DNA of 37,385 nt from Paraglomus occultum (GCA_910592205.1 CAJVPJ010000177.1:1-37385), one strand, 5' to 3'; positions 22,201 to 32,547 are shown, counted from the stretch's first letter. Notes: generated by a model from the letters alone, not told the origin. Numbers and translations: made by a program.

Positions 22201-22499
22201 GTGTTTTCTAAGTCAGTATTTGACTCAAGCGGATATATGAAAAGAACACAAAACATCTCACTTATAATCGATGTTAATATTTAATGGGGAAAAAATGTTA
22301 CGAAATTTGGGAAATAGTGGAAATAATATTCCTAATAAATCGGTTATTGACATCAATGGGAAAGAATAGCAATTAATAAAATTTGCTCGTTTGAGGCTTA
22401 AATCGATACATCCGTTGTTAGAATTTGATGCAAAGATTACTATTGACTTCCGGGATTATCGTTTTAAAGTTGATTTGCGCAAACTAAAATCGTGTGATG

Positions 22500-22960
22500 T
22501 GAAATTTTAGTGTACACGGTGTTGTACGCTTGTAACGAGTATACAAATAGTATTGTGATACAAGAACTTTGACACTAACTTCTATTGTTATATTTTTCAT
22601 ATCTGTTGTGACATATTTCTTACTGACCCTATATTCATTGCAAGCTTTGAGCTAAAGCAAACTATACTTTGATCGATTTCGTCATGAGTGCGTTGTGTCT
22701 CCTGGTAAAATATTCGAATTGCCAGCAAGTTTTTATCGTATTCGGTCTTACATGTTCCAAGCTCACGACATTATGAATAACAATTTCCATTTTTTGGTGA
22801 GTTCACTTTAAGTTCGGGCGTTAACCCATCTAAAAAATGATCCTAATAGTCATGGGATTTTGAAAGGCCCAGTCTCTCAAGTGTTATGCACTAATATATG
22901 TACATTGGTTAGGCCCGTTCTAACCGATATGCAAATGTTGTATGGAAATAACCCCATCAA
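22500..22960. other. No gene; rearranged duplicate of 18140-18300 region
   Basis: It contains a degraded match to the minus-strand frame at 18090-18308 (CATATCTGYTGTGACATA...CTTTGATCGATTTCGTC). The frame is not preserved between copies, so neither is annotated as coding. Confidence 0.45.
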
Positions 22961-23590
22961 AATTCTTCTCCGTGAGTAGTATAAACTGTATAAAAATTGA
23001 ACTGTATTACGCTGGAGATACTCCGATTTTCAAACACCTAATTTGGTAAAAATTCTTCTCCGTGAGTAGCATAAACTGTATAGAAACTGAATTGTATTAC
23101 TCTAGGGATACTCCGATTTTCAAACACCTAATTTGGTAAAAATTCTTCTCCGTGAGTAGTATAAACTGTATAAAAACTGAATTGTGTTACACTAGGGATA
23201 CTCCGATTTTCAAACACCTAATTTGGTAAAAATTCTTCACCGTGAGTAGTATAAACTGTATAAAAACTGAATTGTATTACACTAGGGATACTCCGATAGC
23301 AGACATGTAATTGTAATTGATAAAATTTCTTCTCCGGTACGGTAGTATAAACTATATAAAAACTAAACTGAACTGTATTACGCTGAGATAACGCCGGTTT
23401 CAGTAAGTTGAATAAACAATATCAGAAGTTTTTTATGCAGGGTGAGTAGTAATATAAAGTTGTAGTATAAATTGTAAAAAAAGTCAATAAAACGACATCG
23501 GACAATGTATTGAAAAGTAGTATAAAAAAAGCCGAATTACAACTCCGGAAGTTTATACATATAAGTATTGTTTTGTAGTGGCATAATTAT
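22961..23590 (+). repeat. 90-bp tandem array of TATA-bearing modules
   Basis: AATTCTTCTCCGTGAGTAGT starts at 22961, 23051, 23141 and 23231, an exact 90-base period. Each unit has GTATAAACTGTATA(A/G)AAA, then TTACRCTRGRGATACTCCGA, then (in the first three) TTTTCAAACACCTAATTTGG. A fifth diverged unit starts at about 23324, and fragments with GTAGTATAAA continue to about 23540. The module also occurs upstream of genes A and C, so it may be an amplified promoter or enhancer element rather than an inert satellite. Confidence 0.8.
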
Positions 23591-23852
23591 ACTATTGATA
23601 AAGTTTCTCTTGTACACTTTCACCAAGTAATCACATCGTTGTATTATCCTACTTCGAATCCCAAGCCCAGATACTGTTCATCACTTATCGTTATACTCGC
23701 TCTGTGTTGGTTTTAATAAGCAATCAACTCACGAAAGTCACGCATACAGAATACTTTGTTAAGAATTAACTGTTTTTCAAATTGTAGACCGTGTAGTAAA
23801 AACGCTAGCTAAAATAACACTGAGGACATGCAGTCTTTTATTGGATACGTGC

Positions 23853-23885
23853 GTTAAAGTTAAAGTTAAAGTTAAAGTTAAAGTT
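23853..23885 (+). repeat. Hexamer microsatellite (GTTAAA)5
   Basis: Five perfect GTTAAA units followed by GTT. It lies in the insertion between the module array and gene B and creates an artificial Val-Lys repeat in a short open frame. Confidence 0.85.
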
Positions 23886-25265
23886 TTAAGCCAGAGAACG
23901 TTCATAATGCTTGATGTTGCAATGGCTAAATTAGAGCACGAAAACTGTTTCCCCAGTTCGCTCTACAATTATTCTGTGCATATGGTTTGGCTGCTCCCTA
24001 ACATTACTTTCCCAATCACTTAACTCAATGTTTTTTCTTAATAAATCGTCACTCAATCCGTCTCCGTTTGCACCAATCTTGCTTCCGTATCGATAAAATT
24101 GGGTTTATAGATTTTGCCTCTTTCAACTTGTAGCCCCAAAATTAAGTGTCACCCCAATTTTCAGTTATCGATATCGATAAATTTATTTGTGAAGATAATA
24201 ACATTAATCATACGATTTTAACTATACTTGGAATTTTTAGCTTCTGCTTTCTATACGTGATCCGAGAAATATTATTCTAAGCTTAGAAGTTTTTTGATGG
24301 TGTAATCAACCCGACCTGTAGTTTCATCACTAAGGATTCAACTTCTTTAGTTATCGAGGCTCGCTTATAAAGTACCGCATTTATTGGATAACGACTTATC
24401 AGCACGGAAGCAAAACGGTTCTAAAGCTTCTCGAATGCATAAACGCAAAACTTTATTGTACCTTAAATTTGAATGTAGGTAATTTATTTCGAAGTGCGCC
24501 GACTTTAACTATTGATGATGTAATATAAATCTTTGTATTACAGTATGTTGATACAAGGACGCTAATAATCATTCGTCCAAAGTTCTGTTTACCCACTCTA
24601 TGCCGACGACTGGTTCAACAATCGGTCTATACATTATGCCATCTTCAGGCGCAGCATTTGATTCTACTGTAACTACATAAAAGTATGCGACACACTCATA
24701 TGACTAATAATAGGTTATCATACTACGATAAGATTCTCAACCGCATACAGAAGTTTAATCGAATTTATTTATATAAACGAGTTCAAAATACCGCCATAAG
24801 TTGATTTTGGTTACAAATTAAAATGGGTGACGATCGTTACACAGTCAGCCGCCGCATTCTTTGTCCAGAGCAAAGCGAAGGACTACGCTGTGAAAAATTC
24901 GATCACATGAATTTCTCTGTGCGACAAAGCTATGTATAAATGTAATTGGTGATGTGATGTTATTATTATTGTCCCTTTGATTGCATTTTAATTAACACTA
25001 GTGACGTTATTCATTGCTCCACGGTTACCATTTTTAGTATAAATTGTTCCAGGCGAAACTTGTATCAGATGCATTGTATGTACGTTACGTTACCCACACA
25101 CACACACATCAGACCAATCTAATTGGGTGGCAATGTTAGCAACAGTTATAAACGATTTTTCACGCTATTGACTTTCCTTATTATCCTTATTATTAAACTA
25201 TCATTGACGTTTCGTATCACCAGAAAAAATTTTTAGAGTTTAAAAGAGCAAAACCACCACGTGAC

Positions 25266-25282
25266 AAACGATATATATATAT
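25266..25282 (+). promoter_or_regulatory. TATATATATATA box upstream of gene B
   Basis: An alternating TA run about 80 bases before the start of gene B, near the right edge of the insertion. It may supply a new TATA element to a gene displaced from its module array. Inference from position only. Confidence 0.35.
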
Positions 25283-25358
25283 AGGGGGTACCTATGACAC
25301 GAGCGAAACGCACAACAAATAACAGAAGTTATACATATGGTATTCCGTCAGGTCAAAA

Positions 25359-25892
25359 ATGGATTCTAATTATACAAACAGTCCTCCGTTGGACCACACG
25401 AATAACATGGATTCCAATTACACAAACAGTCCTCCTCCGTTGGACTATATGCATAACATGGACTCGAATTATGCAAACAGTATTCCGTCGGGGCAAGCAG
25501 CCGGTGTCAACGTCAGTGACGCCTACTCCTATCCGCTCTCTCAAGCGTCTACCCAGACTTCCGGTCAAGCTTCTTTTCTTTTGGACATCGATAACGGCAT
25601 CTACACGGGCGAAAATGAACGGTCGAATACTACGTCTAATGGCGGATACATTGAAAACAACGAAAACCGAACAGTATATGATTCACCCGCAGATCAAACA
25701 TCGTCTACTTTTACTCTTTCCAACAATTTCAGCATGATGTCAAACGTTACGAGTCCTGAATGCATCATTATGGTCATGAAAGCGGATGCCCATCTGGACA
25801 GACTACTGTCCATCATTCAATTATGTGGGATGATAGAAATGTTATATGATTGTCCTTTGTTTTTTATATATCGAATTATGTGGTATTGGTAG
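25359..25892 (+). CDS. NSP family protein B (unknown function)
   Basis: Single-exon, 177-residue paralogue of A in the second duplication copy. It has the same layout: three MDSNYTNSPP-type repeats (residues 1-48), the low-complexity middle, GGYIENNENRTVYDS, the conserved CIIMVMKADAHLDRLLSIIQ near 135-154, and a hydrophobic tail ending MWYW. Differences from A in the coding part are mostly substitutions and in-frame changes (an extra Pro and extra repeat residues), whereas flanking DNA carries many frame-breaking indels. This supports protein-level selection. The leader contains ATTCCGTCAGGTCAAAA, a stray IPSGQ-coding piece of the repeat, in another frame just before the ATG. The gene lies 1.8 kb from its module array. 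Confidence 0.72.
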   Translation: MDSNYTNSPPLDHTNNMDSNYTNSPPPLDYMHNMDSNYANSIPSGQAAGVNVSDAYSYPLSQASTQTSGQASFLLDIDNGIYTGENERSNTTSNGGYIENNENRTVYDSPADQTSSTFTLSNNFSMMSNVTSPECIIMVMKADAHLDRLLSIIQLCGMIEMLYDCPLFFIYRIMWYW

Positions 25893-26831
25893 TTCGGGTA
25901 ATTATTATTATTTGTTATATCGAATTAGATATTTTTTCATGTTTCCCCCTTGGTTTTTACTGATGCTCTTGTAAGTTATGGCCTTCGCCTGGCACATTTG
26001 AATGCAGAAATAGTTTTTCTACGGACGCACAGTAATTTCATTGTGCGATTGGTCATCAATTTTGAATATTTATTTTTCCGTTTTCCTTATTAAGATACAG
26101 TTTAGTTCGATTCTGACGTTTTCTTATGCTACGACAATAATGTGATATTATTAACAAATACAGTCGCACCATCTCTATCTAAGAAACAACCTTTCATAAG
26201 GAACACGTCTATGGATATTCGACCGTACAGGCAAATATGCACCCATGCGTTTGACAAGTAGACTCACTTTCAGTATATAAGCAAACGTTCTGTGATATAC
26301 TTGTCATAAGTAGTTTTTCGTACATTTATCTAATCGAATTTCCAAGCAGGCCTCTCGGCATGGTCCGTGTTAATCATCCAATCGATGCATATCTTCCAAC
26401 AATCTTCCGTCAATGAAATAGTTAGTATTATATCAATTTCTTAGTTGAGCTCTTCTCAACTTGTCTTCCCCAATCTCGTTTTATTATTATGGGTGAACAT
26501 GAATCGATGAATACCACGTCGTATAAAAATAATGAGGACTGAGCCAACTATTCAATTCTTCCGATACATCGTTACATTTCATCCGTCTCCGCACATTCAA
26601 ACATTTTTTATTTCGGCTTGAAAATGATTTTACAATAAGGCATTTTGAAGCAAGTTTGTTCAAGTACAGTATCCCATAAACAACACTTAAACAGCGTATT
26701 GTACAAGCAAACTTGGCTGTTCGTTAATTTGTTAATTCAATTAAGTACATGTAAATAACACTACAATTATGTCCGGCGTTTGTGGGCATTGTTGTCGTAC
26801 ATACAATTTCCGACTAGAATCATCTGTATCA
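25893..26831. other. 3' flank of gene B; no gene
   Basis: It matches the flank of gene A with indels up to about 26700, then is unique. No supported coding or RNA feature. Confidence 0.55.
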
Positions 26832-27431
26832 CTAATTGAAAATTTTTTTGCTTTTGCCAAATAAAGGCCTCGGAATTGTTTGCTCCGTGGTATAAACTGT
26901 ATAAATAATGAATTGTGTTACGATGCGATTACTCCGATGTAAAAAAAAGGAAGATATTTTTTCTTTTCCCTCCCGTGGAGCCGAATGAATGCCAAGCATT
27001 AGAGTATTTGGATTGACATCGTTGCAAACAACGATTACCGCGAGCCTGATCGCAACATGTGTGCAAGTTTGTTTAACAGACCCTTCATTTTTCACACATG
27101 CCCTTTTATAAACAAATTTCCTGTGCATCAGCAGGTTCGAATTTGAAAGTATTGCTTTCTCTTCTTCACAAAGTAATCTTGTTTGCTTAGAACTTCTTCT
27201 TCTTAAGAATTCTCTAAGAATATTGCGTAAACAATTTCCTCCCACGTTAACTGTGTTTCGGTTTTTTTTACTTACTTGACTTGGCGGTTCGACATTCATG
27301 TACAACACAAAAAATAAACTTCCTTTAAAAGGTTTCGGACATTCTGCGTAACTAAATAGAAAATGAGAGCAGTTGGTTTCGATTGATTCAAAGAAAATAC
27401 TTTGCAAAAGTTCGCTTTTATACGCCTTCAT
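26832..27431 (-). CDS. Hypothetical protein, 199 residues, orphan ORF
   Basis: A 600-base uninterrupted minus-strand frame, unusually long for such AT-rich DNA. The product is basic and Cys-containing, with a central Arg/Lys-rich segment (LREFLRRRSSKQTRLLCEEEK) and a hydrophobic stretch (VAIRLAVIVVCND). I recognise no domain and see no paralogue in the window. The start, MKAYKSELLQ, lies about 360 bases from the NSP gene C start, so the two would be divergent. The last 30 or so codons run backwards through a copy of the TATA-bearing module (26881-26940), which makes the C-terminus suspect. It could be a real orphan gene, a fragment with unseen introns, or a chance frame. Confidence 0.4.
   Translation of the reverse strand: MKAYKSELLQSIFFESIETNCSHFLFSYAECPKPFKGSLFFVLYMNVEPPSQVSKKNRNTVNVGGNCLRNILREFLRRRSSKQTRLLCEEEKAILSNSNLLMHRKFVYKRACVKNEGSVKQTCTHVAIRLAVIVVCNDVNPNTLMLGIHSAPREGKEKISSFFLHRSNRIVTQFIIYTVYTTEQTIPRPLFGKSKKIFN
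26881..26940 (+). promoter_or_regulatory. Single copy of the TATA-bearing module
   Basis: CTCCGTGGTATAAACTGTAT, then AATTGTGTTACGATGCGATT and ACTCCGATGT, match the 90-bp unit of the array at 22961. It stands alone about 850 bases before gene C. Confidence 0.55.
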
Positions 27432-27590
27432 TGTTTAACTACTGATTACCCACAAAAAATTTTGCGCGATAATAATAGCCAATTCCCAATAGCTTTCATT
27501 GGGCGGAAATTTCACACTTTACAAAGACACAACAATTAAAATGTGGCAACTTCCTTAATTGGAGGACGGACCGGCGGCGTTTGTATCGAT

Positions 27591-27636
27591 GTATAGTATA
27601 AACTGTATAAAAAAAAGTCAAGTTGTCTCCGAACGC
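27591..27636 (+). promoter_or_regulatory. TATA-bearing module upstream of gene C
   Basis: GTATAGTATAAACTGTATAA followed by AAGTTGTCTCCGAACG is a shortened version of the module. It lies about 180 bases before the start of gene C, in the position expected for a core promoter with a long leader. Confidence 0.5.
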
Positions 27637-27789
27637 TAGTATCTATAAATGTTGAGAGAGACTTCTTCCGTCGTATTAACACACACTTGTCAAAGCCAGA
27701 CAGTTTACCGTTTGCCCTTATACGCATTCCAAGTCTCGATTACGGCCAGTTTTAATCAACAGTCACTTCACAAAAATTGTGAAAATAGT

Positions 27790-28287
27790 ATGGACTATAC
27801 AGACACTATTTTTATGGACCCTTGTCACGCAAGCATGAATGAACCGGGTTTTAATGACATTTATTCCTACCATCCTGGTCAAGCGTCAAACTTTGGCAGC
27901 CCGTCGTCACAACCATACTGGCAAGCAGTCCCCCAACATCTCGGTCAAGTTGTTTGTCCCGATGGTATCAGTTTATTCGACAATAATAACATCCTCAATA
28001 ATACTGCGCATCATGGTGGCGTTGGATACAATGAAGATACAGTCGACAATTCAATTCTTCCTATTTACGATAATTGGACCAACTATAACTCACCTAACAT
28101 TCATTATTCTCCTTCCCAAATATCAAGTCGAACACCACACACTCCGACTCTTTGCAATCACGCCGGCACGATGACAAACACAACGGATTATAGATGCATG
28201 ATAATTGTTGTGAAAGCAGACATTGATCTGGAAAGGTTGCTGTCTATGATTCAGTTATGTACGAGAGTAGAAATCATATATATTTAA
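27790..28287 (+). CDS. NSP family protein C (unknown function)
   Basis: Single-exon, 165-residue divergent family member. The body is rich in Asn, Ser, Pro, Tyr and His with no repeat of the A/B type. A trace of the shared middle block remains (GGVGYNEDTVDNS, residues 76-88), and the family motif is clear at 136-155 (CMIIVVKADIDLERLLSMIQ), followed by ten residues (LCTRVEIIYI). LC right after the motif also occurs in A and B. An in-frame ATG lies upstream at 27649, but the leader there resembles the 5' untranslated leaders of D and E (compare ACCGTTTGCCCTTATACGCA with CGCCGTTTGYCTYY...), so I start at 27790. A module with TATA boxes is at 27591-27636. The gene converges on the HMG gene at 29452-30126. 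Confidence 0.66.
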   Translation: MDYTDTIFMDPCHASMNEPGFNDIYSYHPGQASNFGSPSSQPYWQAVPQHLGQVVCPDGISLFDNNNILNNTAHHGGVGYNEDTVDNSILPIYDNWTNYNSPNIHYSPSQISSRTPHTPTLCNHAGTMTNTTDYRCMIIVVKADIDLERLLSMIQLCTRVEIIYI

Positions 28288-29451
28288 TTGGTCGATTTAA
28301 CTTTTCTTGTTATCAGCAACTTTTTGGAAATCATTTCGGTATATTGAATTATCTTTCACATGTAGTTGGAGATGTTATATTTTATGTATCCATCCAAGTT
28401 TTTGCTTCTTTTACACAAATAGTACGTGTCGAAACGTTGGTCATACGTGTCTGGATTGCTTTAATTTAACAAATTAAAGAGTAAGGTTTATAATAACATG
28501 GAAAATAAATTTATTAACAAGTAAATCGCTTACAATCGTTTTTATTACAAAACATGTTTAATTCAAATTTGAATATTCGTCCCATAATCCTTGATGCAAC
28601 AATTGCCAGTTGAATACCTTTGGTGAGAATCTGCTTTTTCTAAAACAAAAGCAAGATTCCTGGACAAATCGATGTACGCAAGATTATCGATTTGATCATA
28701 AGCGAAGCGCTAACTGTTACATCTACCCTTTTTACGATGTGCTGATGATGATAAGCACTTTATTTATGTTGTCAGCCACAATATTATTGACGGTGTACGC
28801 TATTAAACCTCGTTATTACTGTATTACTATGCCGAATTGTGATACTGCACTTTTGAAATAATTAATCGTCTGTCCATTGGTTATTGCGAACTCAAACAAT
28901 AATTTTATCAAAATTTGGTAGAAGACTTTAGCATAGTATACATTGAACTTACGTCGTAAGATCGAACAATACAAGTACAGATATTAATGCAAAATAGTGT
29001 TTCTTAATTATATACATTAAGACGTTATCGTTATATTTCCTTTACGTTCACAATTTAAATGTACTTGTACAATTAGCCTCGATTGCAAGAACATAGAGCG
29101 TTTAAATCCCATCGTTGGGCTGAACGTTTACTGCGCGTTAAAGAAAATAAAACTTGGATACGAGTTTACTGTAGCAACGTTCCAACCCAAGTTTGATATA
29201 ATTTTTCTTATAAAATTCATTTCAACATAGTCAAAGAGGAGAGAAATATAAAAAAATTCATGTTAACAATTAAACCCTTCTACAAAAATTTTTTTCTTTC
29301 TATTGATATTCAACTTTTAACACTTCAAACTTTTCTCAAATGCGAATACAATATGCTTTACTTTATTTAATGTTAACTTATTAATAGATATATGCGACTT
29401 GTTATTCAGAGTCGGCATGCATACAGTCTTTCAACTATTCATAAATGTTAT
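28288..29451. other. No gene; convergent intergenic region
   Basis: Lies between the 3' ends of NSP gene C and the HMG gene. An 83-codon plus frame at 28610-28861 and smaller frames have no resemblance to known proteins. Otherwise AT-rich DNA. Confidence 0.5.
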
Positions 29452-30126
29452 TTAATATGGTAAAAAACTACGAAAACTAAACAAAGTAAAACAATTCGTC
29501 ATTGTATGGTTACAATTACAAGACGACATTATCATAACAGATGAACTGGATAACACTTTATGATGAATACAGTTGTCATTTGCTTGGTAGCATCTATTTA
29601 CATTTTGAACAGTACTGCACGTATTGTTATCCATAATAGTTCTGTATGCATGCACTCTATTATTCCGACGGTGAGCAAACGTATTTTTATTCAAGAATTT
29701 CCCATTCCTCCTTCCCTGATTGGTTCTGCAAACGTATGCAAGAAAAGCGAGTCTGCGTCGTTCTTGGGCCAATTTAGAAAGGACGCCAAAATACTGTTTG
29801 ACCGCGTCGGGTTGCATGTTCCATTGATCATTGGCAATCTCTGAGATCTCGTGAATGGTATATGATTTATTAGGGAATTGTGAGCGTAGTCCGCTTGAGA
29901 AATTTTTGCGAAAAAGGACAAACGAATTTAGACAGTTTTCGCGTTGATAGTACGTAGGATTGAGAAGAATGTCAAGGTCGACATTAAGGATGTAGGGTGG
30001 GTTCATCAAAAGACCGATTTCAAAAGGTGTGAGCGAGTCAGTATTGAAGATTGAAGTATTCGTGGAAGATGGATCTATGTGAGATTGATCATTGAACGAC
30101 GGAGGTGCCGGAACAAAAGAAGACAT
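29452..30126 (-). CDS. HMG-box protein, MATA-HMG type
   Basis: Predicted sequence-specific DNA-binding regulator of the fungal MATA-HMG type, acting in the nucleus. The 224-residue product has a Ser/Thr/Asn/Pro-rich N-terminus, a short pre-box motif ILNVDLDILLNP (46-57), then one HMG box at about 61-131. The box shows NSFVLFRKNF in helix 1, ISEIANDQWNMQPDAVKQYF (helices 2-3, with the core Trp) and LAQERRRLAFLAYV. A Cys/Asn/Ser-rich tail of about 90 residues follows. I choose the ATG at 30126 (MSSFVPAPPS) rather than the in-frame ATG at 30159, because the duplicated pseudogene keeps ACATGTTATGAGA around the same ATG and a TATATAAG box lies 52 bases upstream. MATA-HMG genes are strongly expanded in arbuscular mycorrhizal fungi. 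It is divergent to NSP gene D. No intron is needed. Confidence 0.82.
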   Translation of the reverse strand: MSSFVPAPPSFNDQSHIDPSSTNTSIFNTDSLTPFEIGLLMNPPYILNVDLDILLNPTYYQRENCLNSFVLFRKNFSSGLRSQFPNKSYTIHEISEIANDQWNMQPDAVKQYFGVLSKLAQERRRLAFLAYVCRTNQGRRNGKFLNKNTFAHRRNNRVHAYRTIMDNNTCSTVQNVNRCYQANDNCIHHKVLSSSSVMIMSSCNCNHTMTNCFTLFSFRSFLPY

Positions 30127-30177
30127 GTTATGAGACGTTTGTCTGATAGTTGATGGCAAGCATACAAAACAGCCATA

Positions 30178-30185
30178 CTTATATA
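30178..30185 (-). promoter_or_regulatory. TATA box of the HMG gene
   Basis: TATATAAG on the minus strand, 52 bases before the chosen start codon. Confidence 0.45.
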
Positions 30186-32453
30186 CAATAATAAGATTTT
30201 GCTGAGTATACGGTTACAATATATGCATGCATGTAACGCTAACCTACCAATGCATACCACATGCATCATTGTAAAAAATTTACTTATTTGTCAATGTTAA
30301 ACAATTAACAACTAACCATAACATAATTGTATAAATTAAGATCCCGTGACCTTGCCCAGCCCCAACGGCAGGAAAATCATACATTGCCCTTGCCAGACTT
30401 GAAAATGCCGTAGCCCACTTGCTCAGTTTACTTGAAAGAAGACATGTCCTTACTCAGCGTTGGAGTTGGAGTCAGTCACATACGAAGGTGGCAATGCCAA
30501 GGTGGTAATGGAGTGGCAGAAACAGACATGGAATCACAAAACACTTGCAAATTCACCGCATGTTCGGTTCGCATTCCTCCGCATACGAAAAGGAAAGTGT
30601 AGTGTTTGAATGCATCGAGTACAATCGCCGATAACGCTTCATTGTTCGCTTCCTGTCATCTGTCATTGCGCTTCTACATCTCCTTGCACTTTTGTACACT
30701 CTTTGTCATCCTTCTTTATTATCCACCTTTCGTCAAATTTACCCAATAAACCATTCCTTAGTCTCCTATTTACTTTTGATCGCATCGGGCGTTAGAAATA
30801 CTACAAAAACATCTACTTCTGACGTTACCGTTTGTTTCCGTGACTGTTGGATTCGAAGAATAAGAGTCGTCTTTGGATCTGTTACGCAAATGCCAGTCTG
30901 GAATGGTGATAGCGAAAATGGATATCAGTCGTTCAGTTATGATGGTAATTGTCTTAGATAGGCTTCGTATTTTCAACTGGTACAAAAGTTAATCGTTTGC
31001 TTTTGTATTAGAATAATTTTCACGGGCAAGCATGAACTACAGACGTATCGAAGGCGATAAGAGTGTCAGAACTCCCATACCAATCACATTATCGAATCAT
31101 GTGGAAGAATGTCCTGTGTTTCTGGGAATAACAAGACTCACTTCCCGAAGACGTGGCGAGGGCTACTCATAATCTAACGGAGACTGGCTGTACCATAAGT
31201 CGACAGTGAAAAGAAAACGCTTAAAGGCATTGATTCCGTGTAAACACACTTGCGAAAGCTTGTTGACAACTTTGATGCATGTGATGCTTCAGGCTTTAAA
31301 GGGATTATCTGGCGATTATATAGTCGCCAAAACTCGGCAGTTTGTCTTCAAATTTACATGAACAAATTTCATAAGATTACTCGGAAAACTCAAGACGCGG
31401 TAATCAACTCCATCGTCGGATGATTTGCCTTCCATTCGTATCAATGGAAAATATCTAGAACAATACCGCTCGTAATTTCTGGGCGCTTCTTACCTTATAG
31501 ATGCTAAACGTCAAGAACAAGAATGTATCACATTACCCGGTAGGTTAGTCAAAACGATAGAGTTCTAATTCTTGCATATATGAGGCAGACTCGTCAATTA
31601 TACCAACTCACTTTATACGCGCAGGGTAAAATCGATTCGCAATCTTACAACAATCTTTGCAACTCGAACGTAACTAACTGAGTAGTGTTTTTACTGGTAT
31701 TTTGTGTATGATGAGAATTCGCAAGTAGATCAAAGCGTTGCTAGTTTGCAAGTATGCTTCATTCAGGCTTTGGTCATGAACATTTTTATGTTCATGTGAA
31801 CAGATGCAGGAGAAAAATTCGATCCATATAATAACAGTATATAGCTAATATACAGTATGTATTTGATGGGTAAAGGGAGGAAATAAAATGTCTAAAAATT
31901 GGAAACATGTTTATTACGTGAATGATTCTCTTGCAAACAACGGACTATTAAACATTCGCAAATCCATTGTCAAGTCGAATCCGGTTTGTATTCATATCCT
32001 AATTCATTTTTTGACATGTTTACCATTCTTAGTCCGCGTACGGTTGAAAGGCAGTCAAAATGTCTCGCAATAATTCGCTGTTACAATCTTAGGAGAACGT
32101 TCCCCTGGTGAAATATTCATGGATACATATTTTTGTTTATAAAATATAACTTTGAACAATATTAAACTATGGATGAACCAATGCGACTGGGTGCAAAAAA
32201 TAGAACAAAACGACAAAAGAAGTGATCTGCGGCGTCACTTCACTTAACTTAATGAGCGACATTATTGTACAAGGAAATGCTAAGCTCTTCCTGAATGTTA
32301 CATTACATTATGATCATACGCCTATTTTCCATCTGCGTCCCGAAAACAACATTTGTTGTGCAACTATATTTTCTTATCTTGATTACTACTCGTACATAGA
32401 AATAGACCAATCATCGATTATTTATTAATGATTTACCGAAAAGTGATGTAGTT

Positions 32454-32462
32454 TTATATAAG
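32454..32462 (+). promoter_or_regulatory. TATA box of NSP gene D
   Basis: TTATATAAG lies 86 bases before the start codon of gene D. The leader between them contains CGCCGTTTGTCTCTTATCGT, matched in the leader of gene E. Confidence 0.5.
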
Positions 32463-32547
32463 AACGTAAGCCTACTCATACATTCCGTCTAATCTTCAAC
32501 CAAACGCCGTTTGTCTCTTATCGTTATACTTGTTCTTATAACTGAAC

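Larger units (their letters stand above)
23591..25315. other. ~1.7-kb insertion between module array and gene B
   Basis: In copy 1 the segment GTGATGGCATAATTCTAAGA runs straight into ACAATAACGGAAGTTATACG before gene A. In copy 2 the equivalent left part is at about 23572-23590 and the right part at about 25313-25340, with 1.7 kb between them. The inserted DNA holds a (GTTAAA)5 run, an imperfect inverted repeat around TTGCTTCCGT (24077) and ACGGAAGCAA (24404), a block related to 17760-17850, short CA and TA microsatellites, and no gene I can support. Confidence 0.55.
20331..26700 (+). repeat. Tandem duplication, copy 2 (dead transposon + NSP gene B), rearranged
   Basis: Direct second copy of 14969-20325. 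Blocks are permuted. AATAATATTCCTAATAAA...AAATCGATA (22320-22410) comes before TGTTAGAATTTGATGC (22416 on), whereas copy 1 has them in the opposite order (17268 and 17133). The counterpart of 18140-18300 sits at 22590-22700, ahead of the counterpart of 17760-17850 at 24207-24290. Copy 2 is about 1 kb longer, mostly because of extra sequence before gene B. Confidence 0.75.
29450..32547. repeat. Segmental duplication 2, copy 1 (HMG gene + spacer + NSP gene D leader)
   Basis: It matches 33730-36348 in the same orientation. Shared landmarks include the HMG tail (RRNNRVHA coding), GTGACCTTGCC (30348 and 34310), TTTGAATGCATC with GTACAATCGCC (30605 and 34635), CATCTCCTTGCACTTTT (30677 and 34697), CACTTCCCGAAGA/CCCTTCCCGAAGA (31139 and 35160) and CTACRATCTTAGGA (32079 and 35787). 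The spacer 30186-32453 has no conserved frame, so no gene is called in it. Confidence 0.78.

Noticed and set aside
22961-23400. CRISPR-like regular repeats
   Set aside because: The 90-bp units are tandem with no variable spacers, and the surrounding genes have spliceosomal introns, so this is a eukaryotic tandem repeat.
23640-23700. Possible tRNA 3' part (TTCGAATCCC)
   Set aside because: No matching acceptor stem or D-arm is found upstream; the motif alone is not enough.
27649-27789. Upstream in-frame ATG extending gene C by 47 codons
   Set aside because: The stretch resembles the untranslated leaders of genes D and E and would make an N-terminus unlike any other family member.
28257-28500. 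HMG box hidden in a second exon after the NSP motif
   Set aside because: I looked downstream of genes C and D for the box signature and found none. Gene D stops directly after the motif, and no consistent splice donor is shared by all five genes.
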